Source of the DNA: Tenodera sinensis
Lineage: Eukaryota; Arthropoda; Insecta; Mantodea; Mantidae
Assembly: GCA_030765045.1 (NCBI GenBank)
Contig: CM060963.1
Location: 118,903,735-118,967,734 of the forward strand
Direction of reading: 5' to 3'
DNA length: 64,000 bases
Shown: piece after piece, positions 52,360 through 63,518 of the stretch
Numbering within the stretch: the first letter of the stretch is position 1
Layout: the number at the start of each line of letters is the position of its first letter
Notes under the pieces: generated by a model
Database searches by the model: none
What the model was told of the DNA's origin: nothing
Seen by the model: the letters and a program-made list of their open reading frames with translations, nothing else
Made by a program: the position numbers and the translations under genes

Positions 52360-52518
52360 AGGTTTGACTTCGGACACAAATGACCTCGCTGTCGACCGGA
52401 CCTTAAACTCCCCTCACTGACTGACTGACTCACTCACTCACTCACTCATTCACTCGCTCGCTCACTCTCTCACTCACTCACCCACTCACTCACTCACTCA
52501 CTCACTCACTCACTCACT
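52360..52518 (-). repeat. REP-E, copy 2 with tetranucleotide array
   Basis: Plus-strand ACCTCGCTGTCGACCGGACC then TTAAACTCCCC is the reverse complement of the REP-E block. It is followed by an imperfect CACT array (52414-52518) with GACT, CATT, CGCT and TCTC variants. Confidence 0.8.
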
Positions 52519-52867
52519 TAATTTAGTTTATTAAGCAAAATGGGTTTTTTTATAAATGACTCAATTATTTAAATATGTCTATTAGAAAAATAATTGTTTA
52601 AAAACTAATCAACGCTTATTAATATAAAAGTAGAACTCCAAAACTATCAAAGTAGAACCCCAAAAGTGCTAGCGTTTTGTCCGTGAGAGAATGAGGCAAT
52701 TATATCTGAAAATGTCATTTACACCAAAAAACTGTTCAAAGTAAAATTGCAGAAAAAATCTCATGTTTCCTCATATTTACAAAGAAAGGAACCCCACGTC
52801 TGCCATGTTTAGTAGTGACACAAATTTGTAGAAGAAACCTTTCTTAAAAGATGAACCAGTATTTTAC

Positions 52868-52982
52868 CTCTCTAATCCAAAGAAACGGGTTCGATTCCTG
52901 GTACCTGCGTGAGGATTCTCTCCAGCTGGGAGACCTGGTCCGGGGTGCACTCAGGTCCCTGAGTTGAGAAGCCACTTGATTT
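52868..52982 (+). mobile_element. SINE-E fragment
   Basis: GGGTTCGATTCCTGGTACC is a good B box. It is followed by GAGGATTCTCTCCAGCTGGG and a GTCCGGGGTGCACTCAGG body. The A-box region is eroded. It directly abuts the tail of the LINE fragment. Confidence 0.6.
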
Positions 52983-53460
52983 TGTTCCTTTTTTGTTTTG
53001 TTTTGATTTGATTTATTAACCGTAAGAATTACATGGAATTCATGGCATCGTTAACGTACAAATACAAAGGATACATAACAATGTTTACAAACAGCGTGTG
53101 TTATAAACTATGTTTACAATGTTTATACACTTTCTAAACTACATTTCTAATATTAACAAATATTACAATATTTCTACATCCACATCTACATTTAATTTGT
53201 TAAAATTCAAGCTCTTGAACACTGTAAAATGCACTGTTTATTAAATATTTCTTTATAGCGCTAATGTATATTTCTCATTGTTCAATAGCTTTTATGTCCT
53301 TAGGTAGTGCATTAGAAAGTTCTTCTCCTATGCTTTCTAGTGAGCGTTTATTTAATGTTTGTTCCCCTACAGTTCTATAATAATCACCTTTACTTATGAC
53401 ATGATCATGTATGTTTGGATGATCGCCCAACTCTACTTGGCGTATGTTGTTGTGAGGCCG
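52983..53460 (-). mobile_element. Non-LTR retrotransposon 3' end
   Basis: The minus strand encodes, in one frame with a single internal stop, HNNIRQVELGDHPNIHDHVI, then SKGDYYRTVGEQTLNKRSLE, then LSNALPKDIKAIEQ, a stop, ISAIKKYLINSAFYSVQEL and a terminal stop. This is the typical end of a LINE reverse-transcriptase protein (compare FNNLPxDIK, FK..LK..LL, YSVEEF). An AT-rich 3' UTR follows with AATAAA at 53012-53017 (minus) and a tail of CAAAT/CAAAAC units. A 5'-truncated insertion, comparatively young given one stop in ~75 codons. Confidence 0.9.
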
Positions 53461-53582
53461 GCAGTCGGGTTGGCGGGCCCTGGTCCGATATGGACTGCAG
53501 TGCCACGGGTTTAAGTTTTTTATGTGACTATTTCGCTATTTTTAATAAGTATTTATTTTATTGATTGAAAAGTAGCGAGCCC

Positions 53583-53735
53583 TACATGCGAAGAGCGCGT
53601 AACCGGTCGGGAGGAACGGAGTTGTGACCACGTCCCGCCTCCAATACTGCATCCCACTCATAACGCCTATGGTTGGCAGAGGCACAGCGTTCGGGCGATA
53701 GGCCTTGATCCGGAAAGCGCTATTGCACCTCTGGA
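53583..53735 (-). repeat. REP-D, copy 3
   Basis: The reverse complement reads GGCGTTATGAGTGGGATGCA, GTATTGGAGGCGGGACGTGG then CCGACCGGTTACGCGC, colinear with 22460-22540. A GC-rich island next to the LINE fragment. Confidence 0.8.
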
Positions 53736-54051
53736 TTATTACTATTAATCTAACGAAGAAAGGAGTTATGCTTTTCTAAGGGAGCAGAATTCAAAGTATA
53801 AATTGGTAGATGCTGCATCTTTTTCTAAAGTGCATTTAAAACACGAGTATTGTGCCTATAATGATAAAATTAAAATGGAATAAAAAATAAATTCAAAATT
53901 TATAAGACTGCACAAAAAGTTAAAAATGCATGTTTGCGCAATCTTTGCCATTTAATATTTTCTTAAATGCACATGTGTTTACACAGATAACAAATAGAGA
54001 AAAGAAAAACATGCACAAATACATGTTTTCTATACTCCATGGATCAGGCAG

Positions 54052-54052
<1 letters not shown>
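53736..54052. other. Unassigned AT-rich sequence
   Basis: Nothing recognised. Confidence 0.35.
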
Positions 54053-54114
<62 letters not shown>

Positions 54115-54117
54115 TGT
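54053..54117. repeat. (TG)n microsatellite, about 30 units
   Basis: TG run with one TTTG variant near the end. Frames of VCVC and HTHT are artefacts. Confidence 0.98.
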
Positions 54118-55394
54118 GGGGTAGCCCCTATTATTCATTATGCTCCATGACTGATCTATCTATAAACTCAAAATCAGGGTGTAACGATTTAATGATTTTC
54201 GTGATGTAGCTGACATCCTTAATCTTCCTACAATGTAACTCAGCGCTTTCGGTAGACAACTTAATGTATCTTTAAAACTATCTCTTTTAGTAAATCCGTT
54301 TCATCTCATCTTATGGTATTACGAAGATGCAATAATTTAGAAGCCTGTCGCAAATGCTCCTCTGCACTTTTTTCTTCTCTTTTTATCACTGTGAAGGAGA
54401 CTTAAGAAAATGGTCGTTTGCGACATCCATTCAGCTTCAAAGTTCAACATTGCGACGATTTCTTTCCACTGATCTACTGCTTTCTTTCTAACTTCTCTAA
54501 ATGTGCTAAAAGTAAGGATTTGCTGCATGGAGATAGGATACGATTCTGAGCTGAATGGATGCCTACAAATATAGGCCTTTATGTCTGAATTAATCAGCAA
54601 TGTTCCAAATGAACTGTTATTTACCGAGGAAATGATCATTAATACCGTATAGATCTACATTTTAGGAGCTATTGCTGGCTTCATGCACTATGCAACATGT
54701 ATCACTGCTGCTCCATAGCAAATATGCAGTGATAACTAACACCATGAATTAAGCACAAATTGAAATCAATGGTAGGTAATGCATTTATGCTACATCCGAT
54801 CAGCCAGTTTTTTCAGTGTAAATCTCCCATCCCATTAATATCTCCTATTAAATCCAATTACATTGTCCCAAAACAACAAAGGCAGGAAAAACAAAATAAA
54901 AAATTAGCGGGATATTTCCGTTTTACCTAAATAAACAAACGAAGTGACTGTGTACAAGCTTTCATATGCAAAAAGGTTGCACAAAACGACCTTTGAGTGA
55001 CATTCAATAAAATTAATCTCCCCACATAAAACTCATTAAAAATTATGTGCATTGTCTTCCCATGAGACACGTTTCCTTGATAATTATTTTTGAAACCTTG
55101 CACATACAAAGCTTTGAATATAAGTTTGAAACTTGGCGTAATTGAATATTTATATAAATCACATTCAGAAAACATACAATAAGTTAAAATTAAATCTAAG
55201 GTCTAAAAACTAACAAAAAAATAAATAAATGCAACATACGGTTTGCGCCAAAACATACAGTACTGGTTTTCGTGCAGCCATCGTGCGCATGCCTGTGCAT
55301 CTAAGTGTTGTTGCATCACCATAATGTATTCTTAGTTCCCTAACGAACGTTGCTCTCTGTGGTTGGAAGGGACAATAGGTCTCGCGATCGAGAA
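54118..55394. other. Unassigned sequence
   Basis: A 100-codon minus frame at 54337-54639 (ends KKRRKKCRGAFATGF) is the best open frame here but matches nothing I recognise. Confidence 0.35.
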
Positions 55395-55970
55395 AAAATT
55401 TTCATAGTGGAGTATGATTTCCACTCGTACGGAAAGGGTTATCAAGGCGGGCCGAGTTTAAAGTTAGTAGTGGAAGAATATCATGTAAGCTTTAACAAGC
55501 CGGCATCAAAGGAAGGGAAGCTCAGGTAGGGTAGTAACTATGTCCACAAATGAAAATAATGGACGTGTAGTCAGTCACCAAAGTGAAGTCTTCAACAAAC
55601 AGCCCTAAATTAAGCATTTGCAATACGTCTCTTCCACAATTGTTTGAACACATAGGTGGATTTTCGCACCGCATACAGGTTGGACAACGATTGACAGAGA
55701 AACATAGGCACCTCCGAGTTGAATATGTGCACGATTTTTGGCCGCGGTATACAAGGATCCAAATTGTTTAATGTGTGGTTCTCCGATGAAAGTCTCTTTC
55801 ACTTGTTTTATCAATCGCCAAACAACTCGCTTTCTTGGTTTCTAGAGGCCCGACATTATCGTCCAGAACCGCTATATAGAGTGCGTGTGACGATTTGGTG
55901 TGCTGTGTCAGGAAATACTGGGCTAGGTCCGTATTTCATTGAGGATGATTAACCAATGTTAAAGGAGTAA
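55395..55970 (+). pseudogene. Tc1/mariner-superfamily transposase relic, N-terminal half and first catalytic block
   Basis: Starts with VEYDFHSYGKGYQGG (compare EYADMHFIYG-type N-termini). After a decayed linker, HRIQVGQRLTEKHRHLRVEY corresponds to the KLQ..QEL...D...R..F block. VWFSDESLFHLFYQSPNNS then WYSPEN-like residues and VRVTIWCAVSGNTGLGPYFI match the first-catalytic-Asp region (FFSDEAHFHL, VTVWCA, GPYFFED). FSDES keeps its Asp. Frameshift between 55719 and 55770; stop after EDD at 55952; the second and third catalytic blocks are missing. Confidence 0.88.
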
Positions 55971-56515
55971 GTTTTCAGCTGTCCAAGTCCAACCCAAACT
56001 GTGCCTACATTACGTCAGAAGATCGTCTCGTTTTTGAGGACTTTGGAGCAACCTAAGTTCCAGAATATGTTTCAAAATTTACATGATCGTTATGAACACT
56101 GTCTACGCCACAGCGGAGTACATTTTTAACATTTACATTATCATCCCAATAACTGAATAAGAACAATGACAGTAACATAATTTTCCAGTACTGCATTGGT
56201 GCATACTGTATTTGAATACTGAAAAATGTACAGGATTATGGATATACGTATATACTTTCTTAAATAATGTCATTGTTTTGCTCGTCCTTGTGAGCACAAA
56301 ACCAGGATATGACCAGTTTCGACTTTAAGCGTTGTTCTCCCGGGTTACAAAACAAGGAGGTAACACGAGTAAAACTTGCGGCTGCGCGGTGTAACTAAGG
56401 TACGGAGTTGGTGATAGGCTGACGGTATGATGGGCAAGGCTACAACTGGCGTTCTGTTCAAGTATTAGCTTAGCTTCACAGTTAGCGCTATTGTTGCAAA
56501 GTGTCTAACAGCTGC
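55971..56515. other. Unassigned sequence
   Basis: May include eroded downstream transposon DNA. No terminal inverted repeat found. Confidence 0.35.
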
Positions 56516-56644
56516 TTTTTATTTTCTCTACTTCTTACACTAAGCAGAGGAAGTATTGTATTCCACCCAAACATTCGATGACGAGATTTCACAGAAAATA
56601 TATGTTTTGAGACCCCTGAATAAAAAAAAGCATTTTTAGAAAAA

Positions 56645-56738
<94 letters not shown>

Positions 56739-57490
56739 GCGCGCGCACGCGCGTGTGAATCTGTGTGTGTCTGCCAACAGCATAACTCAAAAACAAAAAG
56801 TATGTTAAAAACCAAACTTGTTATTTAAGTTTAATATCTTACAAGGATACAACACAAAGATTTTGAAGAAACTACCTCCACTCTAATACTCTTTATATGG
56901 AACATTTTTCGATCATTTTGATTTTGTCGAAAATTACTAACGATTTTGACTAAAATGCGGTATCTTTAAGATATTGTTATGGCAAGTGAAATGTATATTT
57001 TGAATTTTCTCACTATAGCCCACGTAGTCCTGTTTACTCTTGATGATTTTTGCATAACTGGTAAATAGTAAGAGATAGACCAAATCGTACTACACAAAGA
57101 TGTAAATCCGTTAAAACACACAGTTCATGTTCTAGTGCATTTTTTGTGGAGTGAACCATTTCGGAAATATTCCTTGTTATCCGTGTGAGTTTTGCAATAA
57201 TTATATTTTTTTTTCAAATGGAAGATCGTAATTCACCTATTTATCCCTTGACCGTGTAAAGAGAACGGAATTTCAAAGCCTTTATATAGCGACCAGCCTT
57301 AAAAGATCTATCGCTCAAAGCCTGCTGTATGCCCATGTTCCCCTTGCACCTACAAGAAAATTCCCAATAAGGTAATTAATTTCTGCAGATGTTTATCTCG
57401 ACTAACATAAAGAAATAGGGAAATGAGTGTGTAAGAACATTTAGTACAAGAGTAGAGAAAGTCATGTGATGCAACGCAACAGATTTTTGT
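56516..57490 (-). repeat. REP-A, full-length copy with expanded GT run
   Basis: Right end TATTTTCTCTACTTCTTACA, then AGCAGAGGAAGTATTGTATT. Complete body (GAAATATTCCTTGTTATCC, CTATCGCTCAAAGCCTGC). End CAAGAGTAGAGAAAGTCATG with CAACGCAACAGATTTTT. About 975 bp, the longest copy because of its 91-bp GT array. Both flanks are T-rich. Confidence 0.93.
56647..56737. repeat. (GT)45 microsatellite inside REP-A
   Basis: Perfect GT run at the REP-A CA/GT site, followed by a GCGCGCACGCGC patch. HTHT frames across it are artefacts. Confidence 0.98.
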
Positions 57491-58070
57491 ATTACTGTCC
57501 ACAGAACGACTTGTTTTTTCTATCAATTCTTCTCTTACCCATTTCCGTTGTTGCAACATTACTATTTATTTGTGGCCGTTTTCGTCATCTTTAGATTTCC
57601 GACTGGGTATTACATATCTTGTATCTAGGAGGTTACGATATCTCACACAGCAAAATAGACGTTTTATATAACATTAATTTCAGTCAGTTTCATTGAACAT
57701 TTTTGCAGGATTCATGTCGCTTCCCCAGGTTTCTGTTAAGTGAGTATTCAATACCTGTCCTTTCTAAGTGCATAAATATGATTGAAGAAAGCAGGAAATA
57801 AAGATATTTCTGTACCTTGATCCATTCATATTTTGCATAATTGATCGAACTGAATACTGTTTTCTAAATTATATAGAGTATTATTAAATTAATAAAGAAA
57901 GCTCTTTTACGCTGTGGGAGAATAGCTAAGAGAATTAAATGTAGAAGGTGAATTTATTGCCAAATACTTACTACAACACGAAGAAAAATATTCGTTTCGA
58001 AGAAAATAAATTGTATGTACTTCGTTTATTCAACTTTACTGTAAGTACTAATCATCACAAACACGATAGC
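57491..58070. other. Unassigned sequence
   Basis: Nothing recognised. Confidence 0.35.
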
Positions 58071-58222
58071 TGTGAGTGAGTGAGTGAGTGAGTGAGTGAG
58101 TGAGTGAGTGAGTGAGCAAGTGAGTGAGTGAGTGGGTGAGTGAGTGAGTAAGTGAGCGAGTGAGTGAGTGAGTAAGTGAGGTTTAAGGGCCCGTCGAAAA
58201 CTAGGTTGTTTGGGCCCGTTTA
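58071..58222 (+). repeat. REP-E, copy 3 with tetranucleotide array
   Basis: An imperfect GTGA array (58071-58180) with GCAA, GGTG and GTAA variants runs into GGTTTAAGGGCCCGTCGAAA and CTAGGTTGTTTGGGCCCG, the REP-E block. Confidence 0.85.
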
Positions 58223-58594
58223 CATTTTAGAACGAATAATGACTTCTAATTAGGAAAATTAGAGTAGAGCAAGTGTAGGTATATGACTTGCTGGATGAGT
58301 TTTCTTACTGAAACAACTATGAAGAAATGCTTTGTAATTTTTATAGGTTTACTTTTGTGTATATTAGACATCAAATTGTGAGCATTGCGTTTTTATTTTT
58401 CAGTGTATTATTTCGTTGAGATAAAAAGAGAACTTTTGAAGAGCATTTTAAAATATGATTTATTTTATTTAATCTATGAGTACTTATCGACAAAAACATA
58501 ATGAAAGCTCAATATTATTCTTTCTATTTTGACGACCATCTGAGAAAGTTCATCTCTACCATTTAAACCACTGTCCAGAATCATTTACAAGAGT

Positions 58595-58780
58595 AGGGAG
58601 TGACTGCCTCTGCACTCGAGTGGCCAGTATTCTGTTTTCTTAACCCAAAGGTCCTGGGTTTGATTCCCGTTTGGGGTTGGAAGTTTTTCTTTAACCAGAA
58701 TAAATTCCTATCCCTCTGCAACTATGAATGTGAGAGCAAATGCGAGTGTGATTAGTGTTAAACATCATGGTCAACGTTAG
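58595..58780 (+). mobile_element. SINE-D, diverged copy
   Basis: CTGGGTTTGATTCCCGTTTG is a good B box. GGAAGTTTTTCTTTAACCAG and AATAAATTCCTATCCC match the body at 20144-20392 in reverse. The A-box region CACTCGAGTGGCCAGTATTC is eroded. Confidence 0.75.
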
Positions 58781-59691
58781 GAAACTACAGTTCAGCGAGT
58801 AAAACCAATAAGTTGTTTTTTTAAGTCAGAGCCTCCATATCATCAAAGTAGTTAAGGGGGTATATAAATGAAACAAAAAAGGAACAAGACCTTTAATTTC
58901 ATAAAAATGCATGTCGTTTTCTTCGTTATTTTTCTGGAAGTTGTGTCTAATTATATTACAAGTGATCTAAAACTCGCTTGCTTATGTTGCAATTCACTGT
59001 TCTAATTTAAAATTAACCTCAAATCCTAGACATTGAAACTGGGACCCGTCTCCTAACACTGTTATTCTAATATGTTCCTTTATCCAGCAATGCTTCTTGC
59101 TTCAAGAAATATTCGTTTAAGTAGAGATTTAAATTTTAATTCCTTATTTGTGTTTTGATGTACGTGTGCAGTGTTTGCTGAATAATATTGCTTCTTCTTG
59201 GTGGCTAATTGGGGTCCGCATCAAATAATAACTTTCATAGGGTGAGTATACTATTTTATTTTAACATTCGTTTGACGAATTTCACTTCGGCAGGGGCAGT
59301 CAACATAACACTAAAAGTAATTATCCCATTTAGTGTCTTTAATACATAGTCTTTCTAACAAGGAAGGAATTAACATTACAAAGCACATTCAATATAATAA
59401 TAATGCCATGAACTAGCCACCGAGCGGGATAACTCAGGCAGCAGCTTTGTCAAGGATTTCACAATTTAACGTCCTGTTATTTAAGAAGTTGGTTCACTGT
59501 TTTCGACTCACAAGTGTCGAGGGAATACGGGTCTAAAGTGTTCAAACATAAAGACTGAAAAACAGCACTTAGTGTGTTATGTTTCACTAAGCTTAACATT
59601 TTTTTTAGTACGGATTCGTCTACAATACAGTAACTTTCATTCAGCCCAAATGGATTTTGCTGCGCTTCATATTTCTGTCCACATCTTTGAA
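58781..59691. other. Unassigned AT-rich sequence
   Basis: Nothing recognised. Confidence 0.35.
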
Positions 59692-59895
59692 GGTGGCGCC
59701 GTGGCCAAGCGGTTATACCGTTCGGCTAGGCCTAAGTGGCTCGGGTTCGATCCCAGGAACCCGGCTGAGGTACTCGTGGAGTACGAGGAGGTGTCTGGAC
59801 GGGTTTTCTCCGGGTTCTCCGGTTTCTCCCGCCACTCATTTCATCAATTTCTCCATGATCACGTTTCTTATTACTTCGTCCAGCCACTGTGCTCT
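59692..59895 (+). mobile_element. SINE-B, well preserved head
   Basis: GGTGGCGCCGTGGCCAAGCG then GTTATACCGTTCGGC is a tRNA-Leu/Ser-like A box. GCTCGGGTTCGATCCCAGG is a perfect B box. The body GGTTTTCTCCGGGTTCTCC and GGTTTCTCCCGCCACTC is shared with 33042. It runs into the antisense LINE fragment near 59896; the 3' tail is not visible. Confidence 0.85.
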
Positions 59896-60455
59896 GGGCT
59901 TCTCCCTTCTCCTGCCATCAATATTCCAGTCCAACATCATTTTGGGGATTCTAGTACTCATCTTGTTCAGATGCCCAAACAATTTCAGTCGTTGTTTTTT
60001 AATTATCTCTAAAACATTACATTTAACATCTATTATTTCTCTAATTTTTGGTGACTAATTTTCTCCTTTCTTCATTTTTAGCTACCCTCCGCCAAAAGTT
60101 CATTTCTATTGCCAACAATTTATTTGTTTTGTGTCTATCTAATGTCCAGGTCTCTGCGCCATATAATATGATACAGTACACTAATAATTTGAATATCAAT
60201 GTATTGGTTTTATTTACAATATTTTACTCCATAACACTGAATTTAACACGGCAATTACTTTTCTTTCTTCACTAACCCTTTTTTTCAATTTCAAATTAGC
60301 TTTTCCCATCTGATTCTAAAATTGATAGCAAATATTTAAATTTATCCACTTTCTTAATTTCCTCACTTTCAATTTGTAATTTTGCTTATTTCTCCAGTTC
60401 AGTTGTGAGATATTCAGTTTCCTAGTGTTTATGTTTTAATCCCCATTGTGCTGTA
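59896..60455 (-). mobile_element. Non-LTR retrotransposon fragment, reverse-transcriptase C-terminal region
   Basis: The minus strand reads VDKFKYLLSILESDGK, RVSEERKVIAVLNSVLWSK, then YCIILYGAETWTLDRHKTN, KLLAIEMNFWRRVAKNEERR and, after a frameshift, IREIIDVKCNVLEIIKKQRL then KLFGHLNKM and RIPKMMLDWNIDGRRR. This is the classic order (KYLGS, YGSETW, R..R.AG, WFGH..RM, GRRRRGRP) of LINE endonuclease-reverse transcriptases downstream of the polymerase active site. Several stops and frameshifts; inactive. The active-site YxDD segment is not included. Confidence 0.92.
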
Positions 60456-60803
60456 CCGACTAAGGTACGGGGCCAGCATACCAAATTAAGGACCTGTACA
60501 CTAGGACCCTACTTCACTGTCTTAATACATTATACTTAAATGCAGCTGTTTATGCGATCAGTGTAAACATATTCTAGTCCTGCTTGAAGAGTATAAATGA
60601 CCACTGCTGTTTCTTCATTTTCTTGCTCTTGTCTTTTTTTTTTTTTTGGGGGGGGGGGGAGTGGAGGGGGTGGGTAGAATGCGCTGGGATTTTCGCTCTG
60701 TTCGCCCTGACAAGAATCGAGACATGACCGTGTGCATCCTATTTAAAAGTAAGTGCACTGAACTGCAGCCGCCCTGCTGTGAATCCTGCAAAACTTCAAA
60801 TTT
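60456..60803. other. Unassigned, with T14-G12 run
   Basis: A T run (60634-60647) passes directly into a G run (60648-60659). Otherwise nothing recognised; an 84-codon frame across 60646-60900 continues into REP-A and is not a gene. Confidence 0.4.
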
Positions 60804-61657
60804 AAAAAATCTGATGTGCTGCACTCACATGACTTTCTCTACTCTTGTACTAACCATTCCTACAAACTCTTATTCCTATATCTTCTTTCTTGTTAGTTGA
60901 GATAAATATTTGTACAAATTATCTTATTGCTTATTTCCTTGTAGGTGCAAGGGGAATGTTAGAATACAGAAGGCTTTGTGCGATAGTCAAATGTTTGAGA
61001 TTCTGTTATCTTTGCACACTTAACACATAAAAAAATGAATAACGACGATCCATTTCACGAAAGTTCTAAGTTTTCCGAAACTCACACACATAACAAGGAA
61101 TATCTCCGAAATAGTTCACCCTACAAGAAAATTTATTGAGACATAAATTGTGTATTTTAGTAAGATCTACATCTTTTGTACAGTATGATTTGATCTATCT
61201 CTAACGGTTTACCAGTTATGCAAAAGTCGTCCAGAGTAAATACGACTACAGGGGCTATAGCCAGAAAATTCAAGATATACATTTCATTTGTCATCAAAAT
61301 ATCTCAAACATATGACATTTTAATCAAAATCGTTAGAGCCATTTTCAAGAAAATCAAAATTTTTGAAAAATTTTCCATGTAAAGGGTAGTTTACGGTGGG
61401 GCTATTTTCTTCAATATCTTCGTGTTACATTCTTGAAAGACATTAAACTTAAATACAAGGTTTGGTTTTTAACGAACTTTTCGTTTTTTAGCTATGCTGT
61501 CCACAGACTGACAGACAGACACACACACGGACCTTTTTCTAAAAATGCCTTTTTTTGGATTCAGGGGGTCTCAAAACATATATTTCCGGTGAAATCTCGT
61601 CATCGAATTTTTGGGTGGAATACAATACTTCCCCTGCTTGCCAGTAGAGAAAGTAAA
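60804..61657 (+). repeat. REP-A, full-length copy (tandem pair, first)
   Basis: Left end AAATCTGATGTGCTGCACTC. The body is complete with GAATATCTCCGAAATAG, ATCAAAATCGTTAGAGCC and a short CACACACACGG run. Right end CTGCTTGCCAGTAGAGAAAG then TAAAAATT. Joined directly, in the same orientation, to the next copy. Confidence 0.94.
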
Positions 61658-62352
61658 AATTTGGTGTGTTGCACTCACATGACTGTCTCTACTCTTGTAT
61701 TAACCATTCTTACAAACTCTTATTCTTCTATATTCTTCGTGTTAGTTGAGATAAAAATTTGCAGAAATTATCTTATTGCTCGTCTTCTTTCACGTGCAAC
61801 AGGAATATGGGAATATCGTAGGCTTTGAGCGATAGTCAAATCTTTTAAAGCTGTCAAATTCTGTTCTCTTTGCAGGATCAACATATAAAAATGAATAGGG
61901 ATGTTCCATTTGACAGTTTTCCAAAACTTACACAAATAACGAGGAATATCTCCGAAATGGTTCACTCTACAAAAAAAAATATTCAGGCATAAATTGTGTG
62001 TTTTGGCAAGATCTACATTTTTTGTGCAGTAAGATTTGGTCCATCTCTTACGGTTTACCAGTTATCCAAAGGCATCCAGAGTAAATAGGACTTCGTAGGC
62101 TGTAGCCAGAAAATTCAAGATACACATTTCATTTGTCATAAAAATATCTCAAACATATGGCATTTTAATCAAAATCGTTAGAGCCATTTTCAATAAAATC
62201 GAAATTTTCGAAAAATTTTCCATGTAAAAGGTAGTTTAATGGTGGAGCAATTTTCCTCAAAATCTTCGTGTCGTATCCATTCAACATTAAACTTAAATCC
62301 AAGTTTGGTTTTCAACTGACCTTTCGGTTTTGGGTTATACTGTTCACAGATT

Positions 62353-62437
<85 letters not shown>

Positions 62438-62592
62438 ACACACACCGACCTTTTTCTAAAAATGTTTTTTTGAGGGAAGGATTCAGGGGGTCTCAAAACA
62501 TATACCTATTTCCGGTGAAATCTCGACATTGAATTTTTGGGTGAAATTCAATACTTTCTTTACTTTACTATGCGTAGTACAGAAATTAAAAA
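61658..62592 (+). repeat. REP-A, full-length copy (tandem pair, second)
   Basis: Left end TTGGTGTGTTGCACTCACAT. Complete body. Right end TTACTATGCGTAGTACAGAA then ATTAAAAATC. Longer than its neighbour because of a 90-bp CA run. The two copies differ at many positions, so this is not a recent duplication of one copy. Confidence 0.94.
62354..62443. repeat. (CA)n microsatellite inside REP-A
   Basis: CA run with one CTCA variant near 62431, at the same REP-A position as the GT run at 56647 on the other strand. Confidence 0.98.
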
Positions 62593-63261
62593 TCATAACT
62601 CCTACACATTTTGGAATAAAGTCGTAAACTTTAACTCATACTTTAGGGGACATTTCCAATACTGACCCTGCTGTTACTGGTACTGCAGATTTTGTGTGCC
62701 CAAGCCATGCATTTCTTTGCAAATATATATTATAGTTTGTTTGCTCCATTTTTTACTTTTACATTGAGTAGTTTTTATGTGAATACCTACATGTTCTCAT
62801 ACAATAACCCGTTTTCTCAGAATCTGACGAGAATAACTAAATTAAATTTTACGATCATAAAAACAACGTGCGGCTGTAGATATACTTTGGTGTTAATGGT
62901 TGGTTATTTAAAACAATTCCTGATAATTACGATAGTCAAAATCGTATAATCAAAAGATTCTATAATTAAGAAGGTGCTTCTAAACACAAACTTGTGGGAT
63001 AAAAATAGATCAGTGAACTTTAAGGGTTTTCGTCTACATCCTGTAAACATTACAGTCCGGATACCTTGAATAGCTTCTGAGATAATGGTCGACCATTGAA
63101 GAGATATTTTTAATCTACCCTTAATCTTTCACATAGACATACAAGCAAGGAGTTTGCCTCATTATAAAGAGGCAGTGTTTGTTATCAGAGGAAAATGCTG
63201 CTCGATCAAAACTTCTTTCGATTCCAGAAGTGGGTTCAGTTGCTTGTGTAGTTTAGTGTTC
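62593..63261. other. Unassigned AT-rich sequence
   Basis: Nothing recognised. An 85-codon hydrophobic plus frame at 62692-62949 has no family match. Confidence 0.35.
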
Positions 63262-63518
63262 AGCGTGGCGGGAGTACGCCTCTGTAGCGTGTCTGCCTCA
63301 CGCCCAAGTGCTCGCGAGTTCGAATCTCGCTTAGGGTGAGTCATCTGGATAAGATTTTACCGAGGTTTTCCATTATCCTGAGACGATGAATGTCAGGTAA
63401 CTGAAAGCTCTATGAACCTCGGGCTCATTTGAGCATCAGTTCACCCATTTCATTCACTCACCATCCGATATGACACTACGTTGGAGAACGTTAATAACGG
63501 GGGGGGGGGGGGGGGGGG
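63262..63518 (+). mobile_element. SINE-C, second copy with poly(G) end
   Basis: GGCGGGAGTACGCCTCTGTA then GCGTGTCTGCCTCACGC forms the head, and GCGAGTTCGAATCTCGC is a strong B box. The body GAGGTTTTCCATTATCCTGAG and GAACCTCGGGCTCATTTGAG matches 8178-8442. Where the other copy has an A-rich tail, this one ends in about 20 consecutive G (63499-63518). No target duplication found. Confidence 0.88.

Noticed and set aside
54337..54639. A 100-codon minus-strand gene ending in a basic cluster.
   Set aside because: No recognisable domain or supporting signals; left as unassigned sequence.
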